Part shown: in pieces, positions 1 through 7,959 of the stretch | How the letters are laid out: each line of letters opens with the position of its first letter | Position numbering within the stretch: position 1 is the first letter of the stretch | The notes under the pieces: generated by a model | Told to the model about the DNA's origin: nothing | Database searches by the model: none | The model's input: the letters and a program-made list of their open reading frames with translations, nothing else | Position numbers and translations under genes: made by a program | Assembly: GCA_934630495.1 (NCBI GenBank) | Contig: CAKTVW010000019.1 | Location: forward strand, 1-44,775 | DNA length: 44,775 nt | Source: an uncultured Oscillospiraceae bacterium | GTDB lineage: Bacteria > Bacillota > Clostridia > Oscillospirales > Oscillospiraceae | Reading direction: 5' to 3'

Positions 1-148
1 ACAACTCTTTTTTTCAATCATTGCTCAAGGTGTTTGTTCATGTTTCTCGTTGTTTAATTTACAAGGTACACCGCTGCTTATCGCAGCCTATTTGAAAAGC
101 TGTCCGCGCTTCATTGGGCTTTCGTCCTCCGTGCGGCGCATCTTTTAC

Positions 149-177
149 ATTGTATCACTTCGTTTCGCATTTGTCAA
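149..177 (-). promoter_or_regulatory. Tandem promoter P2, probably for an rRNA operon
   Basis: TTGACA (172-177 on the minus strand), a 17-base spacer and TACAAT (149-154) form a near-perfect sigma-A promoter reading left. The transcribed leader (positions 148 down to 1) has no credible ORF and ends in an A-rich stretch with CCTTGTAAATT-like sequence, which reminds me of pre-16S leaders in Firmicutes. A 16S gene starting just beyond base 1 is the likeliest target, but it cannot be seen. Bases 1-266 contain nothing else I can support. Confidence 0.8.
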
Positions 178-241
178 GCACTTTTTCGACTTTTTTCAGT
201 TCTTTAAGTGTTTGCTTTGCTCTCTCGAAGTTTGCTTGAAT

Positions 242-270
242 ATTTTAGCAGAGTATTTCCGATTTGTCAA
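242..270 (-). promoter_or_regulatory. Tandem promoter P1, probably for an rRNA operon
   Basis: On the minus strand a consensus TTGACA (265-270) is separated by exactly 17 bases from TAAAAT (242-247). It reads leftward, away from the germination genes, toward the window edge. Together with the near-identical P2 about 93 bases downstream it resembles the paired promoters of bacterial rRNA operons. The sequences directly upstream of both -35 boxes are also similar (AAAAARTGC before TTGACAAAT). The RNA gene itself is outside the window, so the target is inferred. Confidence 0.8.
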
Positions 271-1247
271 GCATTTTTTTGAGTTTTCTTGAATTTTTCC
301 CAATTTTCCAGCAGTAGTAGTCCAAGCGGGACAAGCCCCCAAAATATGGTGCTTCCGACTGCCGTGACCGCCGTCGGCAGCACGCCGCTGAGCCAAACGC
401 CGCCGCTGCCGCCGAAAAAATTCACGAGCTGTGCGCCGCTCGTCTTTTCTTTTTTTGCCGTCAGGATGCCGAGCAGCTTTTCATTCAGGCAGCAGAGAAG
501 CCCCAGCGCGCAGAAGCCGCCCGCCGTGACCGCCGCCGAGACGATCGGCTCCAGACGCTCCAACGTGCCGAAGATGCTGACGCTCTTTGCCGCCGCGTAG
601 AACGGAAAGCTCTCCTGCGCGGCGACCTGCGGCGACAGCCCGCCGGCGGTGACGAGCGCCGCAAGCACGGCCAGCGCGACGCCGCCGATCAGCCACCCCG
701 CCGCCATCCGCCCGTTTTCCGTTTCCGTGAGCCAGACGCCGCACGTCGGCAGCAACGCCGCGGAAAACAGCCGCCAATCCGCCGTTTTTTGCGGCGCGAG
801 CCACCGCACCCGCAGATCGGACAGCGAAAACCCGATCAGAACAACATAGAGCACTGCAAGGAACAGGAACACCAGCGCGCCCGTCCGCAGGACGACCTTC
901 CGCCCCTTGGAGGCGGCGTAAGCGGCCAGCAACAGGAGCAGCAGACCGATGAGCGTCGTGCCGTTCGGGTAGCTTTGGCACAGGAGCCGCGCCGTCGAGC
1001 CGAGCGCGAACACGTTCCACAGCAGCAGCGCGGCGAGGACCGCCTTTCCGAGCGGACGATCGGCGGCACTTCGCAGGGCGGCTTCGCCGGAGCCGAGCCG
1101 CAGAAGCAGCGCGATCAGCCCCGCCGAGGCCAGGCTCACCGCGCCCGCCCAGAGCCAGCCCAGACGCGGCAGCAGCATGATCGCCGGGACGGTAAACGCG
1201 CTGAAGGTCAGCGCACAGAGCTGACGCGATTCGACCCGCCGGTTCAT
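267..1247 (-). CDS. GerAB-type spore germination permease
   Basis: This is a 326-residue, very hydrophobic protein with about nine or ten predicted membrane helices, starting MNRRVESRQL and ending in a basic tail. The size, topology and neighbours fit the B subunit of GerA-type germinant receptors (APC-superfamily endospore permeases, usually about 360 residues), which binds germinant in the spore inner membrane. It is the last gene of a three-gene minus-strand cluster. Its start overlaps the stop of the preceding gene by four bases, so translation is probably coupled. Family assignment rests on topology and context more than on a diagnostic motif. It is a little shorter than the family norm. 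Confidence 0.7.
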   Translation of the reverse strand: MNRRVESRQLCALTFSAFTVPAIMLLPRLGWLWAGAVSLASAGLIALLLRLGSGEAALRSAADRPLGKAVLAALLLWNVFALGSTARLLCQSYPNGTTLIGLLLLLLAAYAASKGRKVVLRTGALVFLFLAVLYVVLIGFSLSDLRVRWLAPQKTADWRLFSAALLPTCGVWLTETENGRMAAGWLIGGVALAVLAALVTAGGLSPQVAAQESFPFYAAAKSVSIFGTLERLEPIVSAAVTAGGFCALGLLCCLNEKLLGILTAKKEKTSGAQLVNFFGGSGGVWLSGVLPTAVTAVGSTIFWGLVPLGLLLLENWEKFKKTQKNA

Positions 1248-1678
1248 GACGCATCCCTTTCGGCGGCGGCCGCCCGCACGTCGGCAAACGTGACGGGGCT
1301 TTCGTGGGCGCTGAGGTAGGCGTTCAGGCCGTCCGGCTCACGCATCGATGCGGCGGAATAGATCTGCGCGGCGGGACGCAGGTCGCCGCTCTCAGCCACG
1401 GTCTCCGCGATGCTCTCGGAGCGTCCGCAGAAAACGACCTGCTCCGCCGTTTCAAAGAACACGTCGCCGGGGGCGCCTGCCCGCAGTGACTGAACGGCCT
1501 CGCGCCACGTTCGGCCCGTTCCCTCGCCCACCTCGCTGACGATATGAACGCCCGCGTCGGTCTGCTCGACCTGCACGGTACGGATGGGCAGGAGCTTCGC
1601 CGTGTCGTACTCGCGAAAGGGCAGGCCGAACAGCAGCGTCAACGCCGCCGCGACAAGAACGGTACAGATCCATTTCAT
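1244..1678 (-). CDS. Short GerAC-like protein, N-terminal domain only
   Basis: The protein has 144 residues: one N-terminal hydrophobic segment (about residues 4-20) and a small soluble domain. The stretch GRTWREAVQSL...GDVFFETAEQVVF resembles the start of the first domain of Ger(x)C germination proteins, which are normally 350-400-residue lipoproteins with three domains. Here the second and third domains are missing and there is no lipobox cysteine after the hydrophobic segment, so it would be a membrane-anchored rather than lipid-anchored protein. It sits between the A-type and B-type genes, overlapping the B gene by four bases, exactly where a C subunit is expected. It could be a minimal C subunit or a decayed one. 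The reading frame is intact. Confidence 0.55.
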   Translation of the reverse strand: MKWICTVLVAAALTLLFGLPFREYDTAKLLPIRTVQVEQTDAGVHIVSEVGEGTGRTWREAVQSLRAGAPGDVFFETAEQVVFCGRSESIAETVAESGDLRPAAQIYSAASMREPDGLNAYLSAHESPVTFADVRAAAAERDAS

Positions 1679-1705
1679 TGGACCACTTCCTTCGTTAAAT
1701 TCGTA

Positions 1706-3154
1706 TCACTTCTGATTTTTGATATCCTGCGGGTGGAGATAGGCGTCGCGGTATTTCTCGTTGACCAGACGGCGGCGGATCAGCGCACGCAGCCCGGACA
1801 CCCGCGCAAAGGGCGCAAGATAGCTCTCCCCGAGCGACGTCAGCCCCGCCAGATGCACCAGCAGGCACAGCGCGCCCATGGTCAGGCCGAACAGCCCGCC
1901 GAGGCTTGCCAGCACCGCCAGCAAAAAGCGCCAGAGCCGCAGTGCGTCGGCAAAGCCTCTGCCCGGCACGGCGAAGCCGCAGATGCCCGCGACGGCGACG
2001 ACGATCAGCGCGGCGGGAGAGATGATCTTGGCCTCGACCGCCGCCGTCCCCACGACCAGCCCGCCGATGATCGACAGGCTCTGCCCGATGGACTGCGGCA
2101 GGGAAATGCTCGCCTCGCGCAGCAGCTCGAAGGCGACCAGCAGGCCAAGCACCTCGAAGATCGTCGGGAACGGGACGGCATGCTTGCTCTCGATCACGGA
2201 CTCCAGCAGCGCCGTCGGCAGCATCTCCGGGTGAAACGCCGCCATTGCGACGTACAGTCCCGGCAGCAGCAGGCTCACCGGCAGTGCCAGATAGCGCAGT
2301 GCGCGGATCGCCGTCGCGGAGAGATAGTCCGTCCCGCGATCCTCGGCGGAGGTCATCAGATAGCCCAGATCCACGGGCGCAAGGTAGCCCTGCGGCAGTC
2401 CGTCCACCAGCAGCCCGACGCGCCCGTCGAGAAGTCCCTGCGCAAAGCGGTCCGCCCGCTCGGTGTATTGCAGCAGCGGAAAGGCCGTCGGACGCGAACC
2501 GGTGACGTATTCCTCCACGGTGGCGGGCGAGATCAGGCCGTCGATGTCGATGCGGTCCAGCCGCGCCTTCATCCGCTCGACCAGCTCCGGGTCGGTCAGG
2601 CCGTCCAGATACGCGACGGTAACATTCGTCAGACTGCGGCGGCCGACCTTCGTTTCGTACAGCCGCAGCGCGGGTGAACGGAGATGACGTCTTAAAAGGC
2701 TCGTATTCGTCCGTACCGTCTCGGTAAAGGCGTCCTTCGGCCCCTTGACGGTGTTCTCCACCTCGGGCGCGGACGGCGAACGCTTCTCGCCGGTCTTGTC
2801 CTCGAAGGCAATGGCATCCTCGCCGAACAGAACGACGCAGAAGCCGTTGACCAGCTTATTTGCGACCGTGTCCAGATCCGGGCACGGATCGGCCACGGAA
2901 TTATAGACCGTCGAATGCAGCGAACGTTCGTACAGCTCGCGCATCGTACCGCCGAATGCGTCCTGCATCAGCGGCTTGACGACGTACTCCGAGATATCCC
3001 CGCCGGAGGTCAGGCCGTCGATCGCGTATATATATAATGTATGCGCCTTGATGCGCAGCTCGCGGCGGATAAAGTCGCCCGCGCCTTCAAAGATCGCGGA
3101 AATATTTTCGTCCGAGATCGCGCCGAGATAGGCGCCGTCCGGAGCACGCTCCAT
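1706..3154 (-). CDS. GerAA-type spore germination protein
   Basis: The protein has 482 residues from ATG at 3154, which is preceded by GAGGTGAGGAAT, a good ribosome-binding site. The open frame continues further upstream, but that part lies in a repeat element and is not coding. An N-terminal soluble domain of about 270 residues is followed by several membrane helices. The ESKHAVPFPTIFEVLGLL and SISLPQSIGQSLSIIGGLVVG segments are characteristic of GerA-family A subunits, which form the receptor in the spore inner membrane with B and C subunits. It leads the A-C-B cluster, with a 27-base gap to the C-like gene. In sporulating Firmicutes such clusters are forespore-expressed; I could not identify a sigma-G promoter here. 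Confidence 0.9.
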   Translation of the reverse strand: MERAPDGAYLGAISDENISAIFEGAGDFIRRELRIKAHTLYIYAIDGLTSGGDISEYVVKPLMQDAFGGTMRELYERSLHSTVYNSVADPCPDLDTVANKLVNGFCVVLFGEDAIAFEDKTGEKRSPSAPEVENTVKGPKDAFTETVRTNTSLLRRHLRSPALRLYETKVGRRSLTNVTVAYLDGLTDPELVERMKARLDRIDIDGLISPATVEEYVTGSRPTAFPLLQYTERADRFAQGLLDGRVGLLVDGLPQGYLAPVDLGYLMTSAEDRGTDYLSATAIRALRYLALPVSLLLPGLYVAMAAFHPEMLPTALLESVIESKHAVPFPTIFEVLGLLVAFELLREASISLPQSIGQSLSIIGGLVVGTAAVEAKIISPAALIVVAVAGICGFAVPGRGFADALRLWRFLLAVLASLGGLFGLTMGALCLLVHLAGLTSLGESYLAPFARVSGLRALIRRRLVNEKYRDAYLHPQDIKNQK

Positions 3155-3201
3155 ATTCCTCACCTCGGAGGTAGTTTGCACCGCCCCGGGAAGAATTATG
3201 C

Positions 3202-3234
3202 AAAAAAGAGCGGCACGAAGCCGTGCCGCTCTCG
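3202..3234 (-). terminator. Intrinsic terminator, original copy with U-tract
   Basis: On the minus strand an 11-bp perfect stem with a 4-base loop is followed directly by TTTTTT. It would end leftward transcripts from the MFS/DUF3810 operon. The hairpin (3208-3234) is repeated exactly at 3408-3434 on the other side of a mobile element. Only this copy keeps the U-tract, so it is the promoter-distal half of a split terminator. Confidence 0.85.
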
Positions 3235-3434
3235 AGCGTGTCAAAGAACCCTCGGTCATGTCATTCCGAGGAGCGAAGCGACGTGGGAATCTCATGTAAA
3301 ATGTTTCGGATTCGCCGGAGTTTACCGAAGATTCCGGATCATTCTGCGAGATTGCCACGGCCCCTTACGGGGCCTCGCAATGACAAGCTTGACTTTTTTG
3401 ACAGTCTGAGCGGCACGAAGCCGTGCCGCTCTCG
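3208..3434 (-). mobile_element. Terminator-associated MITE-like element, locus A, with 27-bp duplicated hairpin
   Basis: The element spans 3235-3407 (173 bp). On the minus strand it begins AGACTGTCAAAAAA and ends TTCTTTGACACGCT, so the ends are imperfect inverted repeats. It is flanked by two identical 27-bp direct repeats (3208-3234 and 3408-3434), each containing the complete stem-loop of the local terminator. Inside are two arms of the form TCATTGCGAGG-stem-loop-CGTGGCAATC in opposite orientation. There is no ORF of transposase size, so movement would need a transposase supplied elsewhere. The element fills most of the 312-bp gap between the gerA-like gene and the MFS gene. Confidence 0.8.
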
Positions 3435-3466
3435 GATACGAGCTACAATATATAAATACAGCCGCA

Positions 3467-4669
3467 TCAGACGCCGACGGCCGTCGCGACGCGCTTGGTC
3501 GAACGCAGCGCCAGCGCCAGTCCCGCCGCAGAGATCGCCGTACACACCAGCAGCATGTTCCGCACGCCCATCGCGTCGATCAGCGCGCCGCCGAGGACAT
3601 AGGCCAACAGGCAGCCGAACGTGTTGGCTGCAGCGAGATAGGTCTGTCCCTTGACGACGTTGCGCTTCTCCACGACCGAACCGACGTAATAGACCGTGCT
3701 GACGGCAAACAGCGCGAAGCCCGGAAGCTGCGTCAGCTGGACGAGATACAGGCCCCACGCGCCGGGCAGCAGCAGCGTCAGCGCAAGCCGAAGCGTCATA
3801 AAGGCGCAGGAGATCAGCAGCAGGATATCGCACCGAACGCGCCGCACCGCCTTGGTGAACAGGAACATCGTCGGAAGCTCCGCAACGGCGGCGATCATCA
3901 GCGTCGTGCCCTGTACGGCCGTGGCGGCGGTCTGATCGGTCGAGCCGAGCTTGAGCTGTGCGATGCGGAACATACAGTTGCTCAGGACGTTATGGCCGAT
4001 GTACAGCAGGACGATGCCGACCAGCAGCACCGCAAAGCGCCGATCCTTACGGAAAAATTCCAGCGCGCCGTCGGGCCGCTCCGCCTCCTCGGGCCGCGCG
4101 GATGTCCCGGAAACGGCGGGAAACAGCGCCGTCGCAGCCAGTACGCCCGCCGCCGTCACCGCGCCCATAAGCGCCACCGCATCCATGCCGAGCCACGCGA
4201 TCAGAGGCGTGGCGGCCTTTGCGCCGAGGCCGAAGCACACCGAGCCGATGCCACGCGCAAGGCCGAAGTCCACCCGTTTCCCGGCGCGCATCTCCTGCAT
4301 ACCGAGCGCGTTGGCAAAGGCGGGCAGGACCTGCAGCGCCACGCACGACAGCGCGAACAGGATCGCCGTCACAGCCGTGCGTGACCACGGGATCAGCGCG
4401 GCGGCGGCGCTGAGGGAGCTGACGGCACTGCTGAGCAGCAGCACCTGCCGCACCCGAAAGCGCGTCCGATCGGCAAGCATGGTCAGGAGCGGCTGGAGCA
4501 GGAAGGCCATGCCGGTGGCTACGCCCATGATAAGCCCGGCGGCGGTGTCCGTCAGGCCGAGCTTTTCCGTCAGGTAGGGGTTGGCATAGGAAAACAGGAA
4601 GCCGTATTCCGCCCAGATCATCGCCTGTAAAGCGGCGTAATTCGGCGTCAGGGAGCGTTGTTTCTTCAT
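3467..4669 (-). CDS. MFS transporter
   Basis: The protein has 400 residues with about 12 predicted membrane helices in two halves and a short basic loop (ADRTRFRVRQV, about residue 66) at the place of the conserved MFS loop 2-3 motif. It resembles the MFS_1-like branch (phenylpropionate/nucleoside-type permeases), but the substrate cannot be told from sequence. The start ATG shares one base with the TAA stop of the upstream DUF3810 gene (TAATG), so the pair is translationally coupled. Downstream the transcript meets the split terminator at 3208-3434. Confidence 0.85.
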   Translation of the reverse strand: MKKQRSLTPNYAALQAMIWAEYGFLFSYANPYLTEKLGLTDTAAGLIMGVATGMAFLLQPLLTMLADRTRFRVRQVLLLSSAVSSLSAAAALIPWSRTAVTAILFALSCVALQVLPAFANALGMQEMRAGKRVDFGLARGIGSVCFGLGAKAATPLIAWLGMDAVALMGAVTAAGVLAATALFPAVSGTSARPEEAERPDGALEFFRKDRRFAVLLVGIVLLYIGHNVLSNCMFRIAQLKLGSTDQTAATAVQGTTLMIAAVAELPTMFLFTKAVRRVRCDILLLISCAFMTLRLALTLLLPGAWGLYLVQLTQLPGFALFAVSTVYYVGSVVEKRNVVKGQTYLAAANTFGCLLAYVLGGALIDAMGVRNMLLVCTAISAAGLALALRSTKRVATAVGV

Positions 4670-5736
4670 TATTTCAGCCTCTCAAAATACCATGTAATCA
4701 GCAGGTCGGTCACCTCGCCGTAGGAGCGGACGCCGCTGTCCACGGAGAAGGTCTTCAGATAGGTGTCGTACACCTTGTCCTGCGTCTCGACCGCCTTTTC
4801 GTTTTCGATCTTCTCATAGTGCTCTACGGCGGCGGCGCAGTCGGCGGAAAGCTCCGCGCAGCAGCCCGAACGGATCTCCCGCGCGACGGCCGCGTCGACC
4901 TTGTAAAGCGCGTTGATGCAGTAGATAAAGGCGCTGTAATAGCCCGAATAGCGAAATTCCGGGCGTTCGCTCGCCTCGCAGGCCAAGTACCCGGCGAAGC
5001 TCGCCTCGTCCTCCCGCGCAAAGGCCATTCGGTGTCCGATCTCGTGGCACATGGTGAACGGCAGAGACGCCGAAAACGCCGTGGTGCACGCGCCGCTCTC
5101 ACCCGTCAGGCAGACAAAGATCCCGGTCGTACCGAACTTGCCGTAGACGTCGCTGAGCAGCAGGCGCTTGACCCGTGCCGTCGAGCCGTTGAAGCAGTCG
5201 TAGCGCTCGGAAAGCGCCGCAAAGCCCTCTCCGGCCTGCTCGGCAAGCGCGTCGAACGCGCAGTCGGCCATGACGCCGTTTCCGTCGCGCTGCACGAGCG
5301 CCGCCGTTTCGTTGGCCATATCGCGGTAGTAGATCGCGGCCTCGCGCAGCTCGGCGGTCGTGTATTCTTGCACGGGAAGGCCCAGACTCGTCTGCATCTT
5401 CGGCGCGTAGTAATTCAGACCCCACGAGCCGACAAAGCAGGTTGCCAGAATGCACGCGATCAGCAGCACGCCCGTGAGCCAGCGGATGAACCGCCGCTTT
5501 CCGAGCGCAAGGATCAGCGACACGACGAACCAGATTGCCAGCACACCGACCAGCAGCTCCCACACGGCGACGGGCAAGAACGCCGTCACGGAGGCAAGCG
5601 CACCCAGCAGCTTGCGCGACAGCGCGGGATAAAAGGAGAAGAACATCTCGTTGCAGGTCTTGGCCAGCAGCGCCATCGCGCCCGTCAGCACTGCCAGCAC
5701 ACCGGACGCGATCAGCCGTCCGATCGTTTTCGTCAT
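4669..5736 (-). CDS. DUF3810 family membrane-anchored metalloprotease-like protein
   Basis: The protein has 355 residues. The first 130 or so contain three predicted membrane helices, and the rest is soluble. The motif CHEIGH near residue 230 is an HExxH zinc-binding signature followed by REDEASFAGYLAC, which matches the DUF3810 family (a Firmicutes/Bacteroidetes family of unknown function, presumed metallopeptidase). The active site would face outward if the helices insert as expected. It is the first gene of a two-gene unit with the MFS transporter; whether the two share a pathway is unknown. Confidence 0.8.
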   Translation of the reverse strand: MTKTIGRLIASGVLAVLTGAMALLAKTCNEMFFSFYPALSRKLLGALASVTAFLPVAVWELLVGVLAIWFVVSLILALGKRRFIRWLTGVLLIACILATCFVGSWGLNYYAPKMQTSLGLPVQEYTTAELREAAIYYRDMANETAALVQRDGNGVMADCAFDALAEQAGEGFAALSERYDCFNGSTARVKRLLLSDVYGKFGTTGIFVCLTGESGACTTAFSASLPFTMCHEIGHRMAFAREDEASFAGYLACEASERPEFRYSGYYSAFIYCINALYKVDAAVAREIRSGCCAELSADCAAAVEHYEKIENEKAVETQDKVYDTYLKTFSVDSGVRSYGEVTDLLITWYFERLK

Positions 5737-5804
5737 AAACAGATCACCTCGAAATCATCTATAGTACGCAGAAGGTACCGCGCCCACAGGCCGTCGGAGG
5801 TACT

Positions 5805-6881
5805 TCACAGCAGCGACAGAAACAGGCGCACGCCCGTTTCCAGTACGCATTCGTCAAAATCAAATTTCGGACTGTGCAGCGGCGCGGTGTGCTGCGGCGT
5901 CCGCGTCCCCAGCCGGAAAAACACGCCGGGCGTCCGCTTCTGGTAAAAGGAAAAGTCCTCGGTGATAAAGGTCGGCTGCGCCGTCTCGACCGCAAAGCGC
6001 CGACGCGCCCGTTCCAGCAGCGCCGCATCATTCGTCACCGGCGGGTAGCCCGCGCTTCTTTGTATCGTTACTACGCATCCGCTCTCGACTTGCAGGTGTT
6101 CGGCAGCGGCGTTCATGCCGTCCAGCAGACGGGCAAGCACCGCGTCGTCCCAGCAGCGCAGGCTTCCGCGCAGAACGCTGCGGTCGCTGACGGCGTTGCA
6201 GACCGTGCCGCTCTCCAGCTTCCCGAAGCGCAGGACGCACTGCTCCCGTTCGGCAAGCGCGTAGACCGCCTCGGTAAAGCGCAGCGCGGCAAGCAGCGCG
6301 TCGTTCCCCTCGCGCCAGCGGGCGATATGGGCGCTTTTCCCCTCGATCACGACCGTCAGCTCGCACGAACGCGCCATCATCCCGCCCGCGCACGACGCGA
6401 CGGCCCCCATCGACAGCTCCGGCCAGAGATGCAGTCCGTAAATGCTTGTCACGCGGTACGCCTCCAGAACGCCCGTCTCGCAGATCGCCGCCGCGCCGCC
6501 GGTCGTCTCCTCGGCAGGCTCGAAGATCAGAAGCACGTTGCTCCGCATCTTTTCGGCGGGCTGTGCCGCCAGACGGTCCGCAAGCCCCAGCACGATCGCC
6601 ATGTGGCCGTCGTGCCCGCAGGCGTGCATCCGTCCGACATGCTCCGACGCGAAGGGCAGTCCCGTCGCCTCCGTCACGGGCAGCGCGTCCATATCGCTCC
6701 GAAACGCCGTCGTCTGCTCCCGGCCGAAGTCAAAATACGCACAGACGGCATTTTCGCACGGCTCAAACACGCGGCACGGCAGCTTTTCCAGCCGCGAACG
6801 AAGATAGGCCGCCGTCTGCGGAAGCTGCCAATCCAGCTCCGGTATGCGGTGCAGCGCGCGGCGGTCGGCGGATAGCGTCAA
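5805..6881 (-). CDS. M20-family amidohydrolase / peptidase
   Basis: The protein has about 358 residues. Metal-site motifs of the M20 amidohydrolase branch are clear: DMDALP, HACGHDGHMA and EPAEETTGGA, with TEDFSFY near the end. Relatives hydrolyse N-acyl amino acids, hippurate or similar amides in the cytoplasm; the substrate is unknown. I prefer a TTG start at 6881 because GAGGGGAG lies eight bases upstream of it. An in-frame ATG exists at 6911, but it falls almost at the transcription start predicted from the promoter at 6920-6948 and has no ribosome-binding site. Confidence 0.85.
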   Translation of the reverse strand: MTLSADRRALHRIPELDWQLPQTAAYLRSRLEKLPCRVFEPCENAVCAYFDFGREQTTAFRSDMDALPVTEATGLPFASEHVGRMHACGHDGHMAIVLGLADRLAAQPAEKMRSNVLLIFEPAEETTGGAAAICETGVLEAYRVTSIYGLHLWPELSMGAVASCAGGMMARSCELTVVIEGKSAHIARWREGNDALLAALRFTEAVYALAEREQCVLRFGKLESGTVCNAVSDRSVLRGSLRCWDDAVLARLLDGMNAAAEHLQVESGCVVTIQRSAGYPPVTNDAALLERARRRFAVETAQPTFITEDFSFYQKRTPGVFFRLGTRTPQHTAPLHSPKFDFDECVLETGVRLFLSLL

Positions 6882-6919
6882 GTAAAGCACTCCCCTCAAA
6901 TTCAGTCTCATTCATACAC

Positions 6920-6948
6920 AGTATAGCGCACCGACGGAGAATTTGCAA
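6920..6948 (-). promoter_or_regulatory. Promoter for the M20 amidohydrolase gene
   Basis: On the minus strand TTGCAA (6943-6948), a 17-base spacer and TATACT (6920-6925). It is divergent from the promoter at 6992-7020, with about 43 bases between the two -35 boxes. Its position argues for the downstream TTG start of the gene. Confidence 0.7.
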
Positions 6949-6991
6949 GCGCGGCTTTGTTTCCCGTGCGGGGCGGCGGGGCGCGTTTCTC

Positions 6992-7020
6992 TTGACAGCC
7001 GAACGGGAAAGGGCTATAGT
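6992..7020 (+). promoter_or_regulatory. Promoter for the DUF2284 gene
   Basis: TTGACA (6992-6997), a 17-base spacer and TATAGT (7015-7020), a strong sigma-A-type promoter. Transcription would begin about 25 bases before the ATG at 7053. Confidence 0.8.
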
Positions 7021-7052
7021 TGTTTTATCCTTCCGAGAATCGAGGCAGCGCC

Positions 7053-7592
7053 ATGACAAACGAAAAAATACTGGAATACGCCGTGCAGGAGAACTTCGCC
7101 AACGCGGCCGTGATCGGCACCGACGAGATCGTGTTCGACCCGTCCTTCCGTCCCTACTGCGCGGAAAATCTCTGCGGGCAGTACGGCGCGAACCATTCCT
7201 GTCCGCCCGACTGCGGGACGCCCGAGGAAATGAAGCAGAAAATCCTGACGCATAAAAAGGCGCTCGTCCTGCAAACCATGTGGGAGATCGCGGACTACAC
7301 CGACGCCCCCGCCATCAAGCAGGCCAAGAGCGCACACAACGCCGCCGAGCTGCGGCTGGTCAAGCGTCTGCGCGGCGAGGGCTGCGACGGCATCATCGTC
7401 GGCGCGAGCGGATGCGCGCTGTGCAGCCCGTGCGAACGCAAGGAGGGCCGCCCGTGCCGTTTCCCCGATCTGCAATATTCCTGCATGTCCGCTTACTGTA
7501 TCTTCGTCAGGAAGCTTGCCGAGCGGTGCGGAATGGAATACGACTGCGGCAAGGGCCTGCTGGCCTTTTTCGGCATGTACGCGTTCGATTGA
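7053..7592 (+). CDS. DUF2284 cysteine-rich metal-binding protein
   Basis: The protein has 179 residues from ATG at 7053, with GAGG nine bases upstream. Cysteine clusters CAENLCGQYGANHSCPPDCG (about residues 34-53) and CALCSPCERKEGRPC (about 124-138) match the DUF2284 family of predicted metal-binding proteins, found mostly in anaerobes. The spacing suggests iron-sulfur or zinc binding. No enzymatic role is established. It is probably monocistronic: a strong promoter lies upstream and a 367-bp repeat-rich gap follows. Confidence 0.8.
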   Translation: MTNEKILEYAVQENFANAAVIGTDEIVFDPSFRPYCAENLCGQYGANHSCPPDCGTPEEMKQKILTHKKALVLQTMWEIADYTDAPAIKQAKSAHNAAELRLVKRLRGEGCDGIIVGASGCALCSPCERKEGRPCRFPDLQYSCMSAYCIFVRKLAERCGMEYDCGKGLLAFFGMYAFD

Positions 7593-7676
7593 CGCGAATG
7601 CCCGATCGATAATGAAAAGCATTCATCGCGGCCGCATCGGCTTCGGTAGGTGCTTTCATTTCTGCGTCCGAAATTC

Positions 7677-7708
7677 GCGGCGGGGTGGGGTCACCCCGCC
7701 CTACGCAG
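7677..7708 (+). repeat. Palindromic intergenic repeat (GC-rich hairpin, CTACGCA tail)
   Basis: A GGCGGGGTG/CACCCCGCC hairpin followed by CTACGCA. Nearly the same unit occurs at 41012-41042 next to oriC, so it is a dispersed repeat. It lies immediately before the end of the locus E element. Confidence 0.6.
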
Positions 7709-7710
7709 TC

Positions 7711-7860
7711 AGACTGTCAAAAAACTGCCCCGCATGTCATTGCGAGGTTTGCGGAGCAAACCGTGGCAATCCGCATCTCTTTGCGCCGGTTTTCTCATAA
7801 AAACGTTACAGAGGAGAACGGATTGCCGCGTCGGGCTGCGCCCTCCTCGCAATGACAAGA
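7711..7860 (+). repeat. AGACTGTCAAAAAA-family element, locus E
   Basis: It begins AGACTGTCAAAAAA and contains two inverted arms, GTCATTGCGAGG-(TTTGCGGAGCAAA)-CCGTGGCAATC and its mirror with a GGGC/GCCC inner stem, ending CTCGCAATGAC. It is the same type as loci D and F. No second inverted terminus and no flanking duplication are visible, so the copy is incomplete or the ends have diverged. Short frames here are products of the palindrome, not genes. Confidence 0.7.
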
Positions 7861-7884
7861 ACGGGAATTTTCCGCCTGCCGCGC

Positions 7885-7913
7885 TTGCATTGCGGCACGA
7901 AAAATGGTACAAT
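7885..7913 (+). promoter_or_regulatory. Promoter for miaB
   Basis: TTGCAT (7885-7890), a 17-base spacer and TACAAT (7908-7913), followed by an AT-rich start region about 45 bases before the TTG start codon. Confidence 0.75.
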
Positions 7914-7959
7914 ACATTATTATAAATTATAAACTTTACCACCGTGGAGGAGCATCCGT

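Noticed and set aside
50..292. An 80-codon plus-strand frame at the left edge
   Set aside because: It is Phe-rich, has no ribosome-binding site and runs backwards through two consensus minus-strand promoters.
3155..3358. A longer N-terminus for the GerAA-type protein
   Set aside because: The extra codons lie in the locus A element and terminator DNA; the ATG at 3154 has a good ribosome-binding site.
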